Shown in pieces: positions 55,998 to 64,000 of a DNA stretch of 64,000 nucleotides. The stretch is from Streptococcus sp. SK643 (GTDB lineage: Bacteria > Bacillota > Bacilli > Lactobacillales > Streptococcaceae): positions 62,001 through 126,000 of the forward strand of contig NZ_AJMM01000008.1 of NCBI RefSeq assembly GCF_000259505.1, written 5' to 3'. A program made the position numbers and the translations under genes. The notes beneath the pieces were generated by a model. The model did no database searches, was not told where the DNA came from, and saw only the letters and a program-made list of their open reading frames with translations. Within the stretch, counting starts at the first letter, position 1. Each line of letters opens with the position of its first letter.

Positions 55998-57209
55998 ATG
56001 CCAAAATTTAATCGTATTCACTTGGTGGTACTGGATTCTGTGGGAATTGGTGCTGCACCAGATGCTAATAATTTTGTCAATGCAGGGGTTCCAGATGGAG
56101 CTTCTGATACACTTGGACACATTTCAAAAACAGTTGGTTTGAATGTGCCAAACATGGCTAAAATCGGTCTTGGAAATATTCCTCGTGAAACGCCTTTGAA
56201 GACTGTGCCAGCTGAAAGCAATCCAACTGGATATGCAACAAAATTAGAAGAAGTATCTCTTGGTAAGGATACTATGACTGGACACTGGGAAATCATGGGA
56301 CTCAATATTACTGAGCCTTTCGATACTTTCTGGAACGGATTCCCAGAAGAAATTTTGACAAAAATCGAAGAATTCTCAGGGCGTAAGGTCATTCGTGAAG
56401 CTAATAAGCCTTACTCAGGAACAGCTGTTATCGATGATTTTGGACCACGTCAGATGGAAACTGGAGAGTTGATTATCTATACTTCAGCTGACCCTGTTTT
56501 GCAAATTGCTGCCCACGAGGAGATTATTCCTTTGGATGAATTGTACCGTATCTGTGAGTATGCTCGCTCAATTACTCTTGAGCGTCCCGCCCTTCTTGGT
56601 CGTATCATTGCCCGTCCTTACGTCGGTGAACCAGGAAACTTCACACGTACAGCCAACCGTCGTGACTTGGCAGTTTCCCCATTTGCACCAACTGTTTTGG
56701 ATAAATTGAACGAAGCTGGCATCGATACTTATGCTGTTGGTAAAATCAACGACATCTTTAACGGTGTTGGTATCAATCATGATATGGGTCACAACAAGTC
56801 AAATAGCCATGGAATGGATACACTATTGAAGACCATGGGCCTTGCTGAGTTTGAAAAAGGATTCTCATTCACAAACTTGGTGGATTTTGATGCCCTTTAT
56901 GGCCACCGTCGTGATGCTCATGGTTACCGTGATTGCTTGCATGAGTTTGATGAACGCTTACCTGAAATTATCGCAGCTATGAGAGAGAATGACCTTCTCT
57001 TGATTACCGCGGACCATGGAAATGACCCAACCTATGCAGGAACAGACCACACTCGTGAATATATTCCATTGTTGGCCTATAGCCCTGCCTTTAAAGGAAA
57101 TGGTGTCATTCCAGTAGGACATTTTGCAGATATCTCAGCGACAGTTGCGGATAACTTTGGTGTTGAAACTGCCATGATTGGGGAAAGTTTCTTAGATAAA
57201 TTGGTATAA
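55998..57209 (+). CDS. deoB: Phosphopentomutase
   Basis: Moves phosphate from C1 to C5 of (deoxy)ribose, linking nucleoside phosphorolysis to central metabolism. 403 residues of the alkaline-phosphatase-like fold; metal sites in [13 protein letters not shown], the [11 protein letters not shown] region and [11 protein letters not shown]. 23 nt after rpiA. Confidence 0.98.
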   Translation: MPKFNRIHLVVLDSVGIGAAPDANNFVNAGVPDGASDTLGHISKTVGLNVPNMAKIGLGNIPRETPLKTVPAESNPTGYATKLEEVSLGKDTMTGHWEIMGLNITEPFDTFWNGFPEEILTKIEEFSGRKVIREANKPYSGTAVIDDFGPRQMETGELIIYTSADPVLQIAAHEEIIPLDELYRICEYARSITLERPALLGRIIARPYVGEPGNFTRTANRRDLAVSPFAPTVLDKLNEAGIDTYAVGKINDIFNGVGINHDMGHNKSNSHGMDTLLKTMGLAEFEKGFSFTNLVDFDALYGHRRDAHGYRDCLHEFDERLPEIIAAMRENDLLLITADHGNDPTYAGTDHTREYIPLLAYSPAFKGNGVIPVGHFADISATVADNFGVETAMIGESFLDKLV

Positions 57210-57210
57210 G

Positions 57211-57753
57211 ATGACGCGATATGCTTTACTTGTTCGGGGCATTAATGTAGGTGGGAAAAATAAAGTTGTCATGGCGCAACTTCGTCAAGAACTGACAGAG
57301 TTGGGACTGGAAAAGGTTGAGACCTACATCAACAGTGGCAACATTTTCTTTACTTCGACAGCTCCCAAAGCCCGATTGGTTGAAAAGTTAGAGGTATTCT
57401 TTGAAGTCCATTATCCATTTATTCAGAGTTTTTCATTACTGAGTCAGGAAGATTATGAAGAAGAGCTGAAGAATCTGCCAGATTGGTGGACCAAAGATTT
57501 GGCACGAAAAGACGTTCTCTTTTACACTGAGGGCTTAGATGTGGATCAAGTGATCGAGAAAGTGAACGGTTTGGAACTGGAAGATGAAGTCGTTCATTTT
57601 GGAGAACTTGCTATTTTCTGGGGGAAATTCTCTGAGGAATCCTACTATGCAACTGCCTATCATAAGTACTTACTCAAGATGCCTTTCTACCGCCAAATCA
57701 CCATTCGTAATGCTAAAACTTTTGAAAAAATCGGTCAAATGCTAAAAAACTAA
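57211..57753 (+). CDS. DUF1697 protein
   Basis: 180-residue member of DUF1697. Starts YALLVRGINVGGKNKVVMAQL and continues with VETYINSGNIFFTS, the usual family opening; ends with ITIRNAKTFEKIGQML. Function unknown. It begins one base after the deoB stop, so it is coupled in the operon. Confidence 0.92.
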   Translation: MTRYALLVRGINVGGKNKVVMAQLRQELTELGLEKVETYINSGNIFFTSTAPKARLVEKLEVFFEVHYPFIQSFSLLSQEDYEEELKNLPDWWTKDLARKDVLFYTEGLDVDQVIEKVNGLELEDEVVHFGELAIFWGKFSEESYYATAYHKYLLKMPFYRQITIRNAKTFEKIGQMLKN

Positions 57754-57768
57754 TAAAGGAGACACACA

Positions 57769-58578
57769 ATGCCATTTTTAGATAAAATCAATGAAACAGC
57801 TGCCTTCCTGAAAGACAAGGGAATCCAAGCACCTAAGTTCGGTCTAATCCTTGGATCAGGGCTTGGAGAATTGGCAGAAGAAATCGAAAATCCAGTTGTA
57901 GTAGACTATGCAGATATTCCCAACTGGGGCCGTTCAACAGTAGTCGGTCACGCTGGTAAATTGGTATATGGAGAACTTGCAGGTCGAAAGGTCTTGGCTC
58001 TTCAAGGTCGTTTTCATTTCTATGAAGGAAATCCTCTTGAAGTCGTGACTTTCCCAGTTCGTGTCATGAAAGTTCTTGGATGTGAAGGTGTCATTGTAAC
58101 CAATGCAGCTGGCGGTATTGGATATGGGCCTGGTACTTTGATGACTATCTCAGACCATATCAACATGACAGGTCAAAACCCATTGATGGGTGAAAACTTG
58201 GATGAATTTGGTCCTCGTTTCCCAGATATGTCTAAGGCTTACACACCAGAATACCGTGCTACTGCCCATCAAGTGGCTAAAAAACTCGGTATCAAGCTTG
58301 ATGAAGGTGTCTATATCGGTGTTACTGGCCCAACTTATGAAACACCAGCAGAGATTCGTGCTTATAAGACACTGGGAGCAGATGCAGTTGGTATGTCTAC
58401 TGTTCCTGAAGTTATTGTTGCAGCCCACTCTGGCTTAAAAGTTCTAGGAATTTCATGTATCACTAATCATGCTGCAGGCTTCCAAGAAGAACTCAACCAC
58501 GAAGAAGTTGTAGAAGTGACTGAACGTGTTAAAGGCGATTTCAAGGGCTTGCTAAAAGCCATTCTTGCTGAATTGTAA
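57769..58578 (+). CDS. punA: Purine nucleoside phosphorylase (trimeric type)
   Basis: Phosphorolysis of guanosine/inosine nucleosides. 269 residues of the PNP/MTAP family 2: ILGSGLGELAEEIE, VVGHAGKLVYGEL, VIVTNAAGGI, GVYIGVTGPTYETPAEIRAY and ITNHAAG. Works beside the hexameric-type phosphorylase DeoD encoded at the operon end. GGAG precedes the ATG. Confidence 0.96.
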   Translation: MPFLDKINETAAFLKDKGIQAPKFGLILGSGLGELAEEIENPVVVDYADIPNWGRSTVVGHAGKLVYGELAGRKVLALQGRFHFYEGNPLEVVTFPVRVMKVLGCEGVIVTNAAGGIGYGPGTLMTISDHINMTGQNPLMGENLDEFGPRFPDMSKAYTPEYRATAHQVAKKLGIKLDEGVYIGVTGPTYETPAEIRAYKTLGADAVGMSTVPEVIVAAHSGLKVLGISCITNHAAGFQEELNHEEVVEVTERVKGDFKGLLKAILAEL

Positions 58579-58580
58579 TT

Positions 58581-59855
58581 ATGGTCAAAGAATCGAGAAG
58601 TTTACTTCGGCGATTCCCTACTGACCTTAAATTAGTCTTAGCAACTATCATGCTAGGGCTAGTTTCTGGTTTGGTAGGTATTGTTCTCAACTATCTACTG
58701 GAATTGGTTGAATTCTTTGCCTTTGGTCAGACAGAGCATCAAACGGCCTTCTTGACAGATGGGGTGTCTGATTCAAGGATTGGATACAGTTTACTTGTCG
58801 TAGGACTTAGCTCAGCCGTGGTTTGGTACTTTTTGCAAAGAAAAGTGAAGATTTTCTCTATCAAAGGACAGCTTGAAATTGGAAAGGACGGAAGTCCCCC
58901 TAAAATTCATATTTGGAAACAACTTTTTCATTCACTTTGGCAAATTATTGCAGTAGGAGGAGGAGCCCCTATTGGTAAAGAGGGAGCCCCTCGTGAAATT
59001 GGAGCTTTATTTGCAAGACCTATCGGAAAAATCTTTTGCCTTCCTATTGAGGAGCGCCTCTTTCTCATTGCTTGTGGGGCGGGGGCAGGTTTAGCTGCAG
59101 TTTATCAAGTTCCACTCACTAGTATCTTTTTTGTCTTTGAAACTTTGGGACTTGCATTTTCGGTTAAACGTTTTGTCTTAGTTGGTTTGACAACTTATCT
59201 ATCTGCCAACATTGCAGGTTTTGTTATTTCAAATCATGCTCTTTACCAGATGCCAGTTCTGACATGGTCACTACAGGAAATGAGATTGCTACCTCTTTTG
59301 GTTCTGACCGTGGTCCCATTAGCTTGGTTCTTTGGAACCATGATGAAGCAGGCAACTATACACCGAATCAAAAACAAGTGGATTCTTTTTAGTTTGCCAC
59401 TAAGTTTTCTTTTAGTAGCAGGTCTGGCTTTATATTATCCACACCTTCTTGGAAATGGTCGCATGATGGCTCAGGACTTGCTAAATGGAAGTGATGCTAG
59501 AACAGTACTTCTCTTATTTGTTTTCAAAGCTTTTGTCGTTCTAATCACCCTTTGGGCAGGAGCCTATGGGGGAACTTTGACACCATCTTTCTCCTTGGGA
59601 ATGGCGGGGGCTGCCCTATTGAGTTTCACTCTTGGAGTCGAAAATCCTACAACCCTTTTACTTTTAGGTTCAGTTTGTTTTTTGACAGTAACGCTCAGGG
59701 CTCCTTTATCAGCTACAGGTCTAGTAGTCGGTTTTACTGGTCTGAATCAAGAATCCTTACCCTATCTTCTAGTAACAGCGTATGTAGCTTATGGATTTGC
59801 TAAAACTCTAGATGCTTTGTGGCAAAATGTTAAAACAAGTAAAAATAGTAGTTGA
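58581..59855 (+). CDS. ClC-family chloride channel/antiporter
   Basis: 424 residues with about ten membrane segments. The filter motif reads GKEGAPREIGAL (normal GxEGP) with the gating Glu, and the other conserved loop is GAYGGTLTPSFSLGMAGA (GxFxP-like, Leu for Phe). It starts 2 nt after punA stop. Transport of halide or another anion is inferred; a link with nucleosides is not known. Confidence 0.92.
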   Translation: MVKESRSLLRRFPTDLKLVLATIMLGLVSGLVGIVLNYLLELVEFFAFGQTEHQTAFLTDGVSDSRIGYSLLVVGLSSAVVWYFLQRKVKIFSIKGQLEIGKDGSPPKIHIWKQLFHSLWQIIAVGGGAPIGKEGAPREIGALFARPIGKIFCLPIEERLFLIACGAGAGLAAVYQVPLTSIFFVFETLGLAFSVKRFVLVGLTTYLSANIAGFVISNHALYQMPVLTWSLQEMRLLPLLVLTVVPLAWFFGTMMKQATIHRIKNKWILFSLPLSFLLVAGLALYYPHLLGNGRMMAQDLLNGSDARTVLLLFVFKAFVVLITLWAGAYGGTLTPSFSLGMAGAALLSFTLGVENPTTLLLLGSVCFLTVTLRAPLSATGLVVGFTGLNQESLPYLLVTAYVAYGFAKTLDALWQNVKTSKNSS

Positions 59856-59969
59856 GACTTTGTTTCCATTTTTTAAAGTCGGTTTACTGGAAAGAAAAGG
59901 GAGTCTGATTTTCCATTGATTCTAGACTGAACTTAAATAATCATATAAATTATGAAAGAAAGGAATTGA

Positions 59970-60070
59970 CCCCACCCTAAAAGCAGTGGGAAAAAGATAG
60001 TTGGTCTAGCGAGCATCGCTCACTTCGCCCAACTCCTATTTTCCCTTCGCTTTTTGACGGGTTTGGTATC
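59970..60070 (+). repeat. Covarying stem-loop element, copy 3
   Basis: Helix 1 AAAAGC/GCTTTT (59979-59984 with 60049-60054); helix 2 GGGAAAA/TTTTCCC (59988-59994 with 60039-60045); internal loop AGAT/CCTA (59995-59998, 60035-60038); helix 3 AGTTGG/CCAACT; apical AGCGA-GCA-TCGCT (60008-60020). Ends TTTGGTATC. Confidence 0.8.
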
Positions 60071-60191
60071 TTTCTAAAAATGAAATATAAAAAAGAAAGG
60101 TAGAGCGTGTGTTTTGATTTGAACACGAGCGGAAAACTTTTCATAACAATAAAAGAAAGGATGGGTTAACTGTATTCATTGAACTGAATAC

Positions 60192-60281
60192 GGGCGGAGA
60201 ACTGTGTAAAAAAGATAAACTGTCTAGCATCTGAGATGCTTCGTCAGTTTCCTATTTTTACTTTGTTCTCTGTCGCTATCC
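60192..60281 (+). repeat. Covarying stem-loop element, copy 4
   Basis: Helix 1 AGAAC/GTTCT (60198-60202 with 60265-60269); helix 2 GTAAAAA/TTTTTAC (60206-60212 with 60255-60261); internal loop AGAT/CCTA; helix 3 AAACTG/CAGTTT (60217-60222 with 60245-60250); apical AGCATC-TGA-GATGCT (60226-60240). The end reads GCTATCC, not GTATC. Confidence 0.8.
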
Positions 60282-60436
60282 TAAATATACAAAAAAGAAA
60301 GGTAGAGCGTGTGTTCTGATTTGAACACGAGCGGAAAACTTTTCTAAAAACTCAGAAGAGAAGGGGAATTCGGGTTTGAATTGAAGCCGGTCTAATCTTC
60401 TCAATATCATCAAAATTAAGAAAGAAAGGAATTGAA

Positions 60437-60536
60437 CCCACCATAAAAGCAGTGGGAAAAAGATAGTTGGTCTAGCGAGCATCGCTCACTGCACCCAACT
60501 CCTATTTTCCCTTTGCTTTTTGACGGGTTTGGTATC
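60437..60536 (+). repeat. Covarying stem-loop element, copy 5 (abuts deoD)
   Basis: Same helices as copy 3 (AAAAGC/GCTTTT, GGGAAAA/TTTTCCC, AGTTGG/CCAACT, AGCGA/TCGCT) with AGAT/CCTA at 60461-60464 and 60501-60504. Ends TTTGGTATC at 60536; deoD ATG follows after 7 nt. Confidence 0.8.
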
Positions 60537-60543
60537 TTATATT

Positions 60544-61254
60544 ATGTCTATCCATATTGCTGCTCAGCAGGGTGAAATTGCTGATAAAATTCTTCTTCCA
60601 GGGGATCCTCTTCGTGCTAAGTTTATTGCTGAGAATTTTCTAGAAGACGCTGTTTGTTTTAATGAAGTGCGTAACATGTTCGGTTACACAGGGACCTACA
60701 AGGGTCACCGTGTTTCTGTCATGGGGACTGGAATGGGGATGCCATCTATCTCTATTTATGCGCGTGAGTTAATTGTCGACTATGGTGTTAAAAAGTTGAT
60801 CCGTGTGGGCACTGCTGGTTCCTTAAACGAAGATGTCCATGTCCGCGAATTGGTTTTGGCTCAAGCAGCTGCTACTAATTCAAACATCATCCGTAATGAC
60901 TGGCCACAGTACGATTTTCCACAAATTGCAAGTTTTGACTTGCTGGACAAGGCTTATCACATTTCAAAAGAACTTGGAATGACTACCCACGTTGGAAATG
61001 TGTTGTCATCAGATGTCTTTTACTCGAACTACTTTGAAAAGAATATCGAGCTCGGTAAATGGGGAGTTAAAGCTGTAGAAATGGAAGCGGCAGCTCTGTA
61101 TTACTTGGCTGCCCAACATCAGGTTGATGCTCTTGCTATCATGACTATTTCTGACAGTTTGGTCAATCCAGATGAAGATACGACTGCAGAAGAACGCCAA
61201 AATACCTTCACCGATATGATGAAGGTTGGATTGGAAACTTTGATTGCTGACTAA
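60544..61254 (+). CDS. deoD: Purine nucleoside phosphorylase (hexameric type)
   Basis: Phosphorolysis of purine (deoxy)nucleosides such as adenosine and inosine. 236 residues: [29 protein letters not shown] is the family opening, with [20 protein letters not shown] and [14 protein letters not shown] (substrate Glu) and ISDSLV (catalytic Asp). The ATG at 60544 has no adjacent Shine-Dalgarno; AAAGGA is at 60425-60430, before the repeat hairpin. Last gene of the salvage operon. Confidence 0.96.
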   Translation: MSIHIAAQQGEIADKILLPGDPLRAKFIAENFLEDAVCFNEVRNMFGYTGTYKGHRVSVMGTGMGMPSISIYARELIVDYGVKKLIRVGTAGSLNEDVHVRELVLAQAAATNSNIIRNDWPQYDFPQIASFDLLDKAYHISKELGMTTHVGNVLSSDVFYSNYFEKNIELGKWGVKAVEMEAAALYYLAAQHQVDALAIMTISDSLVNPDEDTTAEERQNTFTDMMKVGLETLIAD

Positions 61255-61336
61255 TCGTCGTATCAATTTAAGATAGGGTCATTTCTAAGTTTGATTCAAA
61301 CGATTTAATCATAAACATTTAAGGAACAATAAAGAT

Positions 61337-61383
61337 AAAGTTGAAAATCAGTCTCCTAGAAGCGATTGGTTTTCAACTTTTTT
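61337..61383 (+). terminator. Terminator after deoD
   Basis: AAAGTTGAAAA (61337-61347) pairs with TTTTCAACTTT (61370-61380), with further Ts. Confidence 0.85.
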
Positions 61384-61409
61384 AGAAGATGAGATACAAG
61401 GAGAAGAGG

Positions 61410-62141
61410 ATGAACAAAATAGACCAATTACAAGACTTAGTTGATAAAAGTCAAAAAATTGTCTTTTTCGGAGGAGCAGGCGTCTCAACCGAATCAAACA
61501 TCCCTGATTTTCGTAGTTCAAATGGTGTTTATAATCTTAAATTGAACCGCCATTTTACAGCAGAGCAGCTTGTCTCACGGACCATGTTTGAGCGCTATCC
61601 AGAAGATTTTTTTGATTTCTACAAGAAACATCTGATTTATCCAAAAGCAAAACCCAATGCAGCCCATATCTATCTTGCGGTTTTAGAAAAAATGGGTAAG
61701 CTAGAGGCTATTGTGACACAAAATATCGATAGTCTTCACGAAATGGCTGGTTCTAAAAAGGTTTTTAAACTGCATGGAAGTGCGGACCGAAATTACTGTC
61801 TTGGTTGCCATCGTTTTTATGATTTGGATGCTTTTTTAGCTTTGAAGGGTCCAGTTCCTCATTGTTTGGACTGTGGCAAGGTGGTCAAGCCTGATGTAAC
61901 ACTCTATGAGGAATCACTTGATATGGATGTCTTTAGCCAGGCTGCTCAGGCCATTCAGCAAGCAGATTTGTTGATCATCGGTGGAACTTCCTTAGTTGTT
62001 TACCCTGCAGCTAGCCTAGTCAATTATTTTTCAGGGTCAAATCTTGTCGTTATCAACAAGTCCAGCACTCCTCAAGACAGCCAAGCTGATTTAGTTATCG
62101 AAGGTAAGATTGGAGAAGTTTTTTCTAAATTGAGACAATAA
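61410..62141 (+). CDS. Sir2-family NAD-dependent protein deacylase
   Basis: 243-residue sirtuin: consumes NAD to remove acyl groups from lysines. NAD motif GAGVSTESNIPDFRS (22-36), TQNIDSLH with the catalytic H122 in LHGS, and a zinc knuckle C130-C133 ... C152-C155. The ATG at 61410 follows AGGAGAAGAGG. Single gene with terminators on both sides. Confidence 0.95.
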   Translation: MNKIDQLQDLVDKSQKIVFFGGAGVSTESNIPDFRSSNGVYNLKLNRHFTAEQLVSRTMFERYPEDFFDFYKKHLIYPKAKPNAAHIYLAVLEKMGKLEAIVTQNIDSLHEMAGSKKVFKLHGSADRNYCLGCHRFYDLDAFLALKGPVPHCLDCGKVVKPDVTLYEESLDMDVFSQAAQAIQQADLLIIGGTSLVVYPAASLVNYFSGSNLVVINKSSTPQDSQADLVIEGKIGEVFSKLRQ

Positions 62142-62182
62142 AAAACTGAAAGAAGTAGGACTATACTTCCTTCAGTTTTTTT
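62142..62182 (+). terminator. Terminator after the sirtuin gene
   Basis: AAAACTGAAAGAAGT pairs with ACTTCCTTCAGTTTT with one mismatch, followed by Ts. Confidence 0.85.
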
Positions 62183-62369
62183 GTATCACGAACTCAGAAA
62201 CTATGAACAAGATTCTCTTCATTTTTAGGGGAATTTTATTGTTGATTTATAAATTGCTAGAGTTATTTTTAATTGTTGAATAAAAGGAAAAAAGGAAGAC
62301 TTTCTGGATGAAAAACTTCCTTTTAGTCAATCAGTGCATGCTGATTTTAATGAAATGCTACTATATTGT

Positions 62370-62882
62370 TTACTTTTTTAAAGATTGCAAAAAACAATCA
62401 ATCTCTGCTTGAGAATGGAGAATATGCATCTTTTCTGGGTAAGTATTGTTTAAGTATTGGTATCTATCCTTAGCATTTTTTGTTCGCCCTTCCCAGAGGA
62501 TCCATTTGATGAATTCCCAGTTAAATTGTTCTTTACAGCCATCTGCCATGCTTTCTCTAACTTTTCCACGGTATTTGAGATAACGCTTAAAGGCTCGTAA
62601 CAGACAATTCCAAGGTGAAAAATTGAGAAAGATAATTTGGTCCGCATCTTTCATTCTTTCCTCGTAATAGCACCAAGAATAATTCCCATCAATGACCCAA
62701 GCTTCATGCTTGGTGAGAAAGCTTTTCATCTCGGTCAACATCCATTCGCGGTCGCTGTCTTGCCAACCAGGTTGAAATTGGAGTGTATCCATGTGAAGTT
62801 TTGGGATGGAGTAGTAGAGAGATAACTTTTCAGCTAGCGTTGACTTACCAGCACCAGAATATCCGATAATTGCGATTTTCAT
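62370..62882 (-). CDS. P-loop NTPase, DNA topology modulation (FlaR-like)
   Basis: 170-residue small kinase-like protein. P-loop GYSGAGKST (7-15), HMDTLQFQPGW and WVIDGNYSW are typical of the family annotated as topology modulation protein (FlaR), which looks like an adenylate-kinase relative. The annotation name rests on little biochemistry. It lies 52 nt downstream of rpsT with a terminator between. Confidence 0.88.
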   Translation of the reverse strand: MKIAIIGYSGAGKSTLAEKLSLYYSIPKLHMDTLQFQPGWQDSDREWMLTEMKSFLTKHEAWVIDGNYSWCYYEERMKDADQIIFLNFSPWNCLLRAFKRYLKYRGKVRESMADGCKEQFNWEFIKWILWEGRTKNAKDRYQYLNNTYPEKMHILHSQAEIDCFLQSLKK

Positions 62883-62907
62883 TTTCTACCTTTTTGTATT
62901 TGGAGAC

Positions 62908-62933
62908 AAAAAAACAGCCTCTATGGACTGTTT
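62908..62933 (-). terminator. Terminator of rpsT (minus strand)
   Basis: Minus strand AAACAGTCC, loop ATAGA, GGCTGTTT and Ts. Confidence 0.75.
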
Positions 62934-62934
62934 C

Positions 62935-63171
62935 TTATTTAGCAAGTTTAGCTGAAAGACGAGCTTTGTCGCGGCTTGCTTTGTTTTTGTGAATCAAACC
63001 TTTAGTTTCTGCTTTATCGATAGCTGAGCTAGCAGCACGGAAAAGTTCTTCAGATGGGTTTGCTTCGAAAGCTTTGATAGCAGTACGCATAGCTGATTTT
63101 TGAGCTGAATTCTTTTCGTTTTGTTTAACGTTCAATTCAGCGCGTTTGATAGCTGATTTAATGTTTGCCAA
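62935..63171 (-). CDS. rpsT: 30S ribosomal protein S20
   Basis: 78-residue basic protein of the small subunit, binds 16S r[23 protein letters not shown] and [20 protein letters not shown] are diagnostic. The start is a TTG at 63171 with GGAGG 8 nt upstream; the ATG 15 nt earlier overlaps that Shine-Dalgarno and would add non-conserved residues. A rare start codon is known for rpsT in E. coli, where it limits translation. Confidence 0.95.
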
Positions 63172-63238
63172 TGTTCTTACCTCCATATTTACTAACTATA
63201 CTATTATATCTGAAAACTTACGTTTTGACAAGGGAAAA

Positions 63239-64000
63239 TTATTTTTTTAAGTAAATTTCATCGATTTCATGATTCTTGGTTTTATGGAGAATGACTTCAG
63301 CCCGATTTCTGGTCGGTTCAATATAATTTTGTAGATTGATAAGATTGATGTCAGACCAGACTTGATGGGCTAAGGATTCCACTTCCCCAATCGGCATTTT
63401 AGTAAAACGATAGTAGTAGCTATCTGGGTCGTTTTGGGCTAGGCTAAGTAATTTTAAGAAGCGGTCAAGATACCAACTCTCGATGTCATCCACTGCAGCA
63501 TCAACATAGATAGAAAAATCAAAGAAGTCCGTGATATAAAGGCGCTCGTTTTGTGGATTTTGAAATACATTAATCCCTTCGACAATCACAAAGTCGGCAG
63601 CTTTAACAACTTGCTTTGCTTCAGGAAGGATATCGTAGACTTCATGAGAATAAACAGGAATATCTACATCTTGGCCATTTTTTATCCGGTCTAAGAAGTT
63701 AAGGAGAGCTTCCATATCATAACTTTCTGGAAATCCCTTGCGATTTAAAATTCCTTGGTCAATCAAGGTTTGGTTAGGATAGAGAAAGCCATCAGTGGTG
63801 ACTAATTCAACTTTTGCATCAGTTAGTGTACGTGATAGCAGTATCTGAAGTAGCCGACTGGTTGTTGATTTCCCAACAGCAACACTGCCTGAAACACCGA
63901 TGATAAAAGGCTGAGGTTTGCTTTCACGTTGGAGGAAAATTCCTTTTGAAAAAGCTAAGTCTTCCTTTGTGCGCTTGTAAATATGAATGAGATGGGCTAG
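63239..64000 (-). CDS. coaA: Pantothenate kinase (5' end outside window)
   Basis: First enzyme of coenzyme A synthesis, type I. The frame is open to the window edge, giving 253 codons without the start. The visible part has the P-loop [51 protein letters not shown] and the C-terminal helix-rich part ending EIYLKK. Missing only the N-terminal part (about 50 residues). Confidence 0.96.
   Translation of the reverse strand, partial: LAHLIHIYKRTKEDLAFSKGIFLQRESKPQPFIIGVSGSVAVGKSTTSRLLQILLSRTLTDAKVELVTTDGFLYPNQTLIDQGILNRKGFPESYDMEALLNFLDRIKNGQDVDIPVYSHEVYDILPEAKQVVKAADFVIVEGINVFQNPQNERLYITDFFDFSIYVDAAVDDIESWYLDRFLKLLSLAQNDPDSYYYRFTKMPIGEVESLAHQVWSDINLINLQNYIEPTRNRAEVILHKTKNHEIDEIYLKK

Larger units (their letters stand above)
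59856..60543 (+). repeat. Repeat array filling the clc-deoD spacer
   Basis: 688 nt without a gene. Six modules, each introduced by AGAAAGG or AGAAGG: element copy 3 (59970-60070), module B (about 60089-60142), element copy 4 (60192-60281) preceded by hairpin GTATTC/GAATAC, module B again (60291-60344), a hairpin AGAAGA/TCTTCT (60354-60401), element copy 5 (60437-60536). The two B modules differ by one base over about 50. Copies 3 and 5 are near duplicates. No terminator T-runs. Confidence 0.85.

Noticed and set aside
60276-60482. Minus-strand frame across element copies in the clc-deoD spacer
   Set aside because: It is only the complement of the repeats; no Shine-Dalgarno and no similarity to a protein.
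59856-60543. Repeat array read as a CRISPR
   Set aside because: Units are self-complementary, of unequal length and spacing, with no unique spacers and no cas genes.

Overview
This window looks like a chromosome segment of a mitis-group Streptococcus (S. mitis / S. oralis / S. infantis type), close to but not S. pneumoniae. The grounds are low G+C, a PgdA-type deacetylase with the same length and catalytic numbering as pneumococcal PgdA but clearly diverged, a YSIRK/LPXTG beta-galactosidase of the BgaA type, a tmRNA tag reading AKNNTSYALAA, a degraded BOX repeat, and gene neighbourhoods recognisable from pneumococcus. The species call is inference from recognised proteins, not from a database search.

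Layout. 1-4.3 kb: end of a polar amino acid ABC ATPase, metK behind a SAM-III (SMK) riboswitch, pgdA, and an aldo/keto reductase. 4.3-8.9 kb: a glycine T-box operon with an HExxH protein, glyQ, glyS and a DUF896 gene; two spacers inside it are highly structured. 9.0-11.9 kb (minus): a redox block with two NAD(P)H:FMN reductase-like proteins and a flavin transferase of the ApbE family; one reductase carries two candidate flavinylation motifs in its tail. 12.2-15.2 kb: nox and pdxST. 15.2-17.9 kb: an IS110-type remnant and an AT-rich ABC export cassette. 17.9-27.3 kb: hemolysin III/DUF1836, an acetyltransferase-ogt-ArsC-like operon, an amino acid importer, trxB, rlmB, def, a CapA-like protein and a HAD phosphatase. 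27.4-31.7 kb: tmRNA, tRNA-Ser, a lipoprotein, uraA behind a PyrR attenuator, rsmG. 31.8-35.5 kb: lemA-htpX and an ABC-F ATPase with a 370-nt leader that looks like a ribosome-sensing attenuator. 35.7-43.3 kb: DUF177-nth, then pyrR-pyrB-carA-carB behind a second PyrR attenuator. 43.6-53.7 kb: cshB, folD and the 7.2-kb bgaA. 54-61.3 kb: nnrD, then the nucleoside salvage operon rpiA-deoB-DUF1697-punA-clc-deoD. 61.4-64 kb: a sirtuin, a P-loop kinase, rpsT and the end of coaA.

How it works together: nucleotide supply is handled twice, by de novo pyrimidine synthesis (uraA and pyrR operons, both PyrR-attenuated) and by nucleoside breakdown (deo genes). Flavin, NAD(P)H, pyridoxal and thiol redox genes cluster at 9-24 kb. 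RNA-based control is unusually visible: SMK box, T-box, two PyrR leaders, and an ABC-F attenuator.

The most unusual material is non-coding. Five copies of one stem-loop architecture sit in the carA-carB and clc-deoD spacers. Their helices change by compensating substitutions while an internal loop (AGAT or AGAG opposite CCTA) and a GTATC end stay fixed. Both carB and deoD start 7 nt after such a GTATC and lack an adjacent Shine-Dalgarno sequence; one lies instead on the far side of the hairpin. The second strong candidate is the doubled DATSGAS tail beside apbE.
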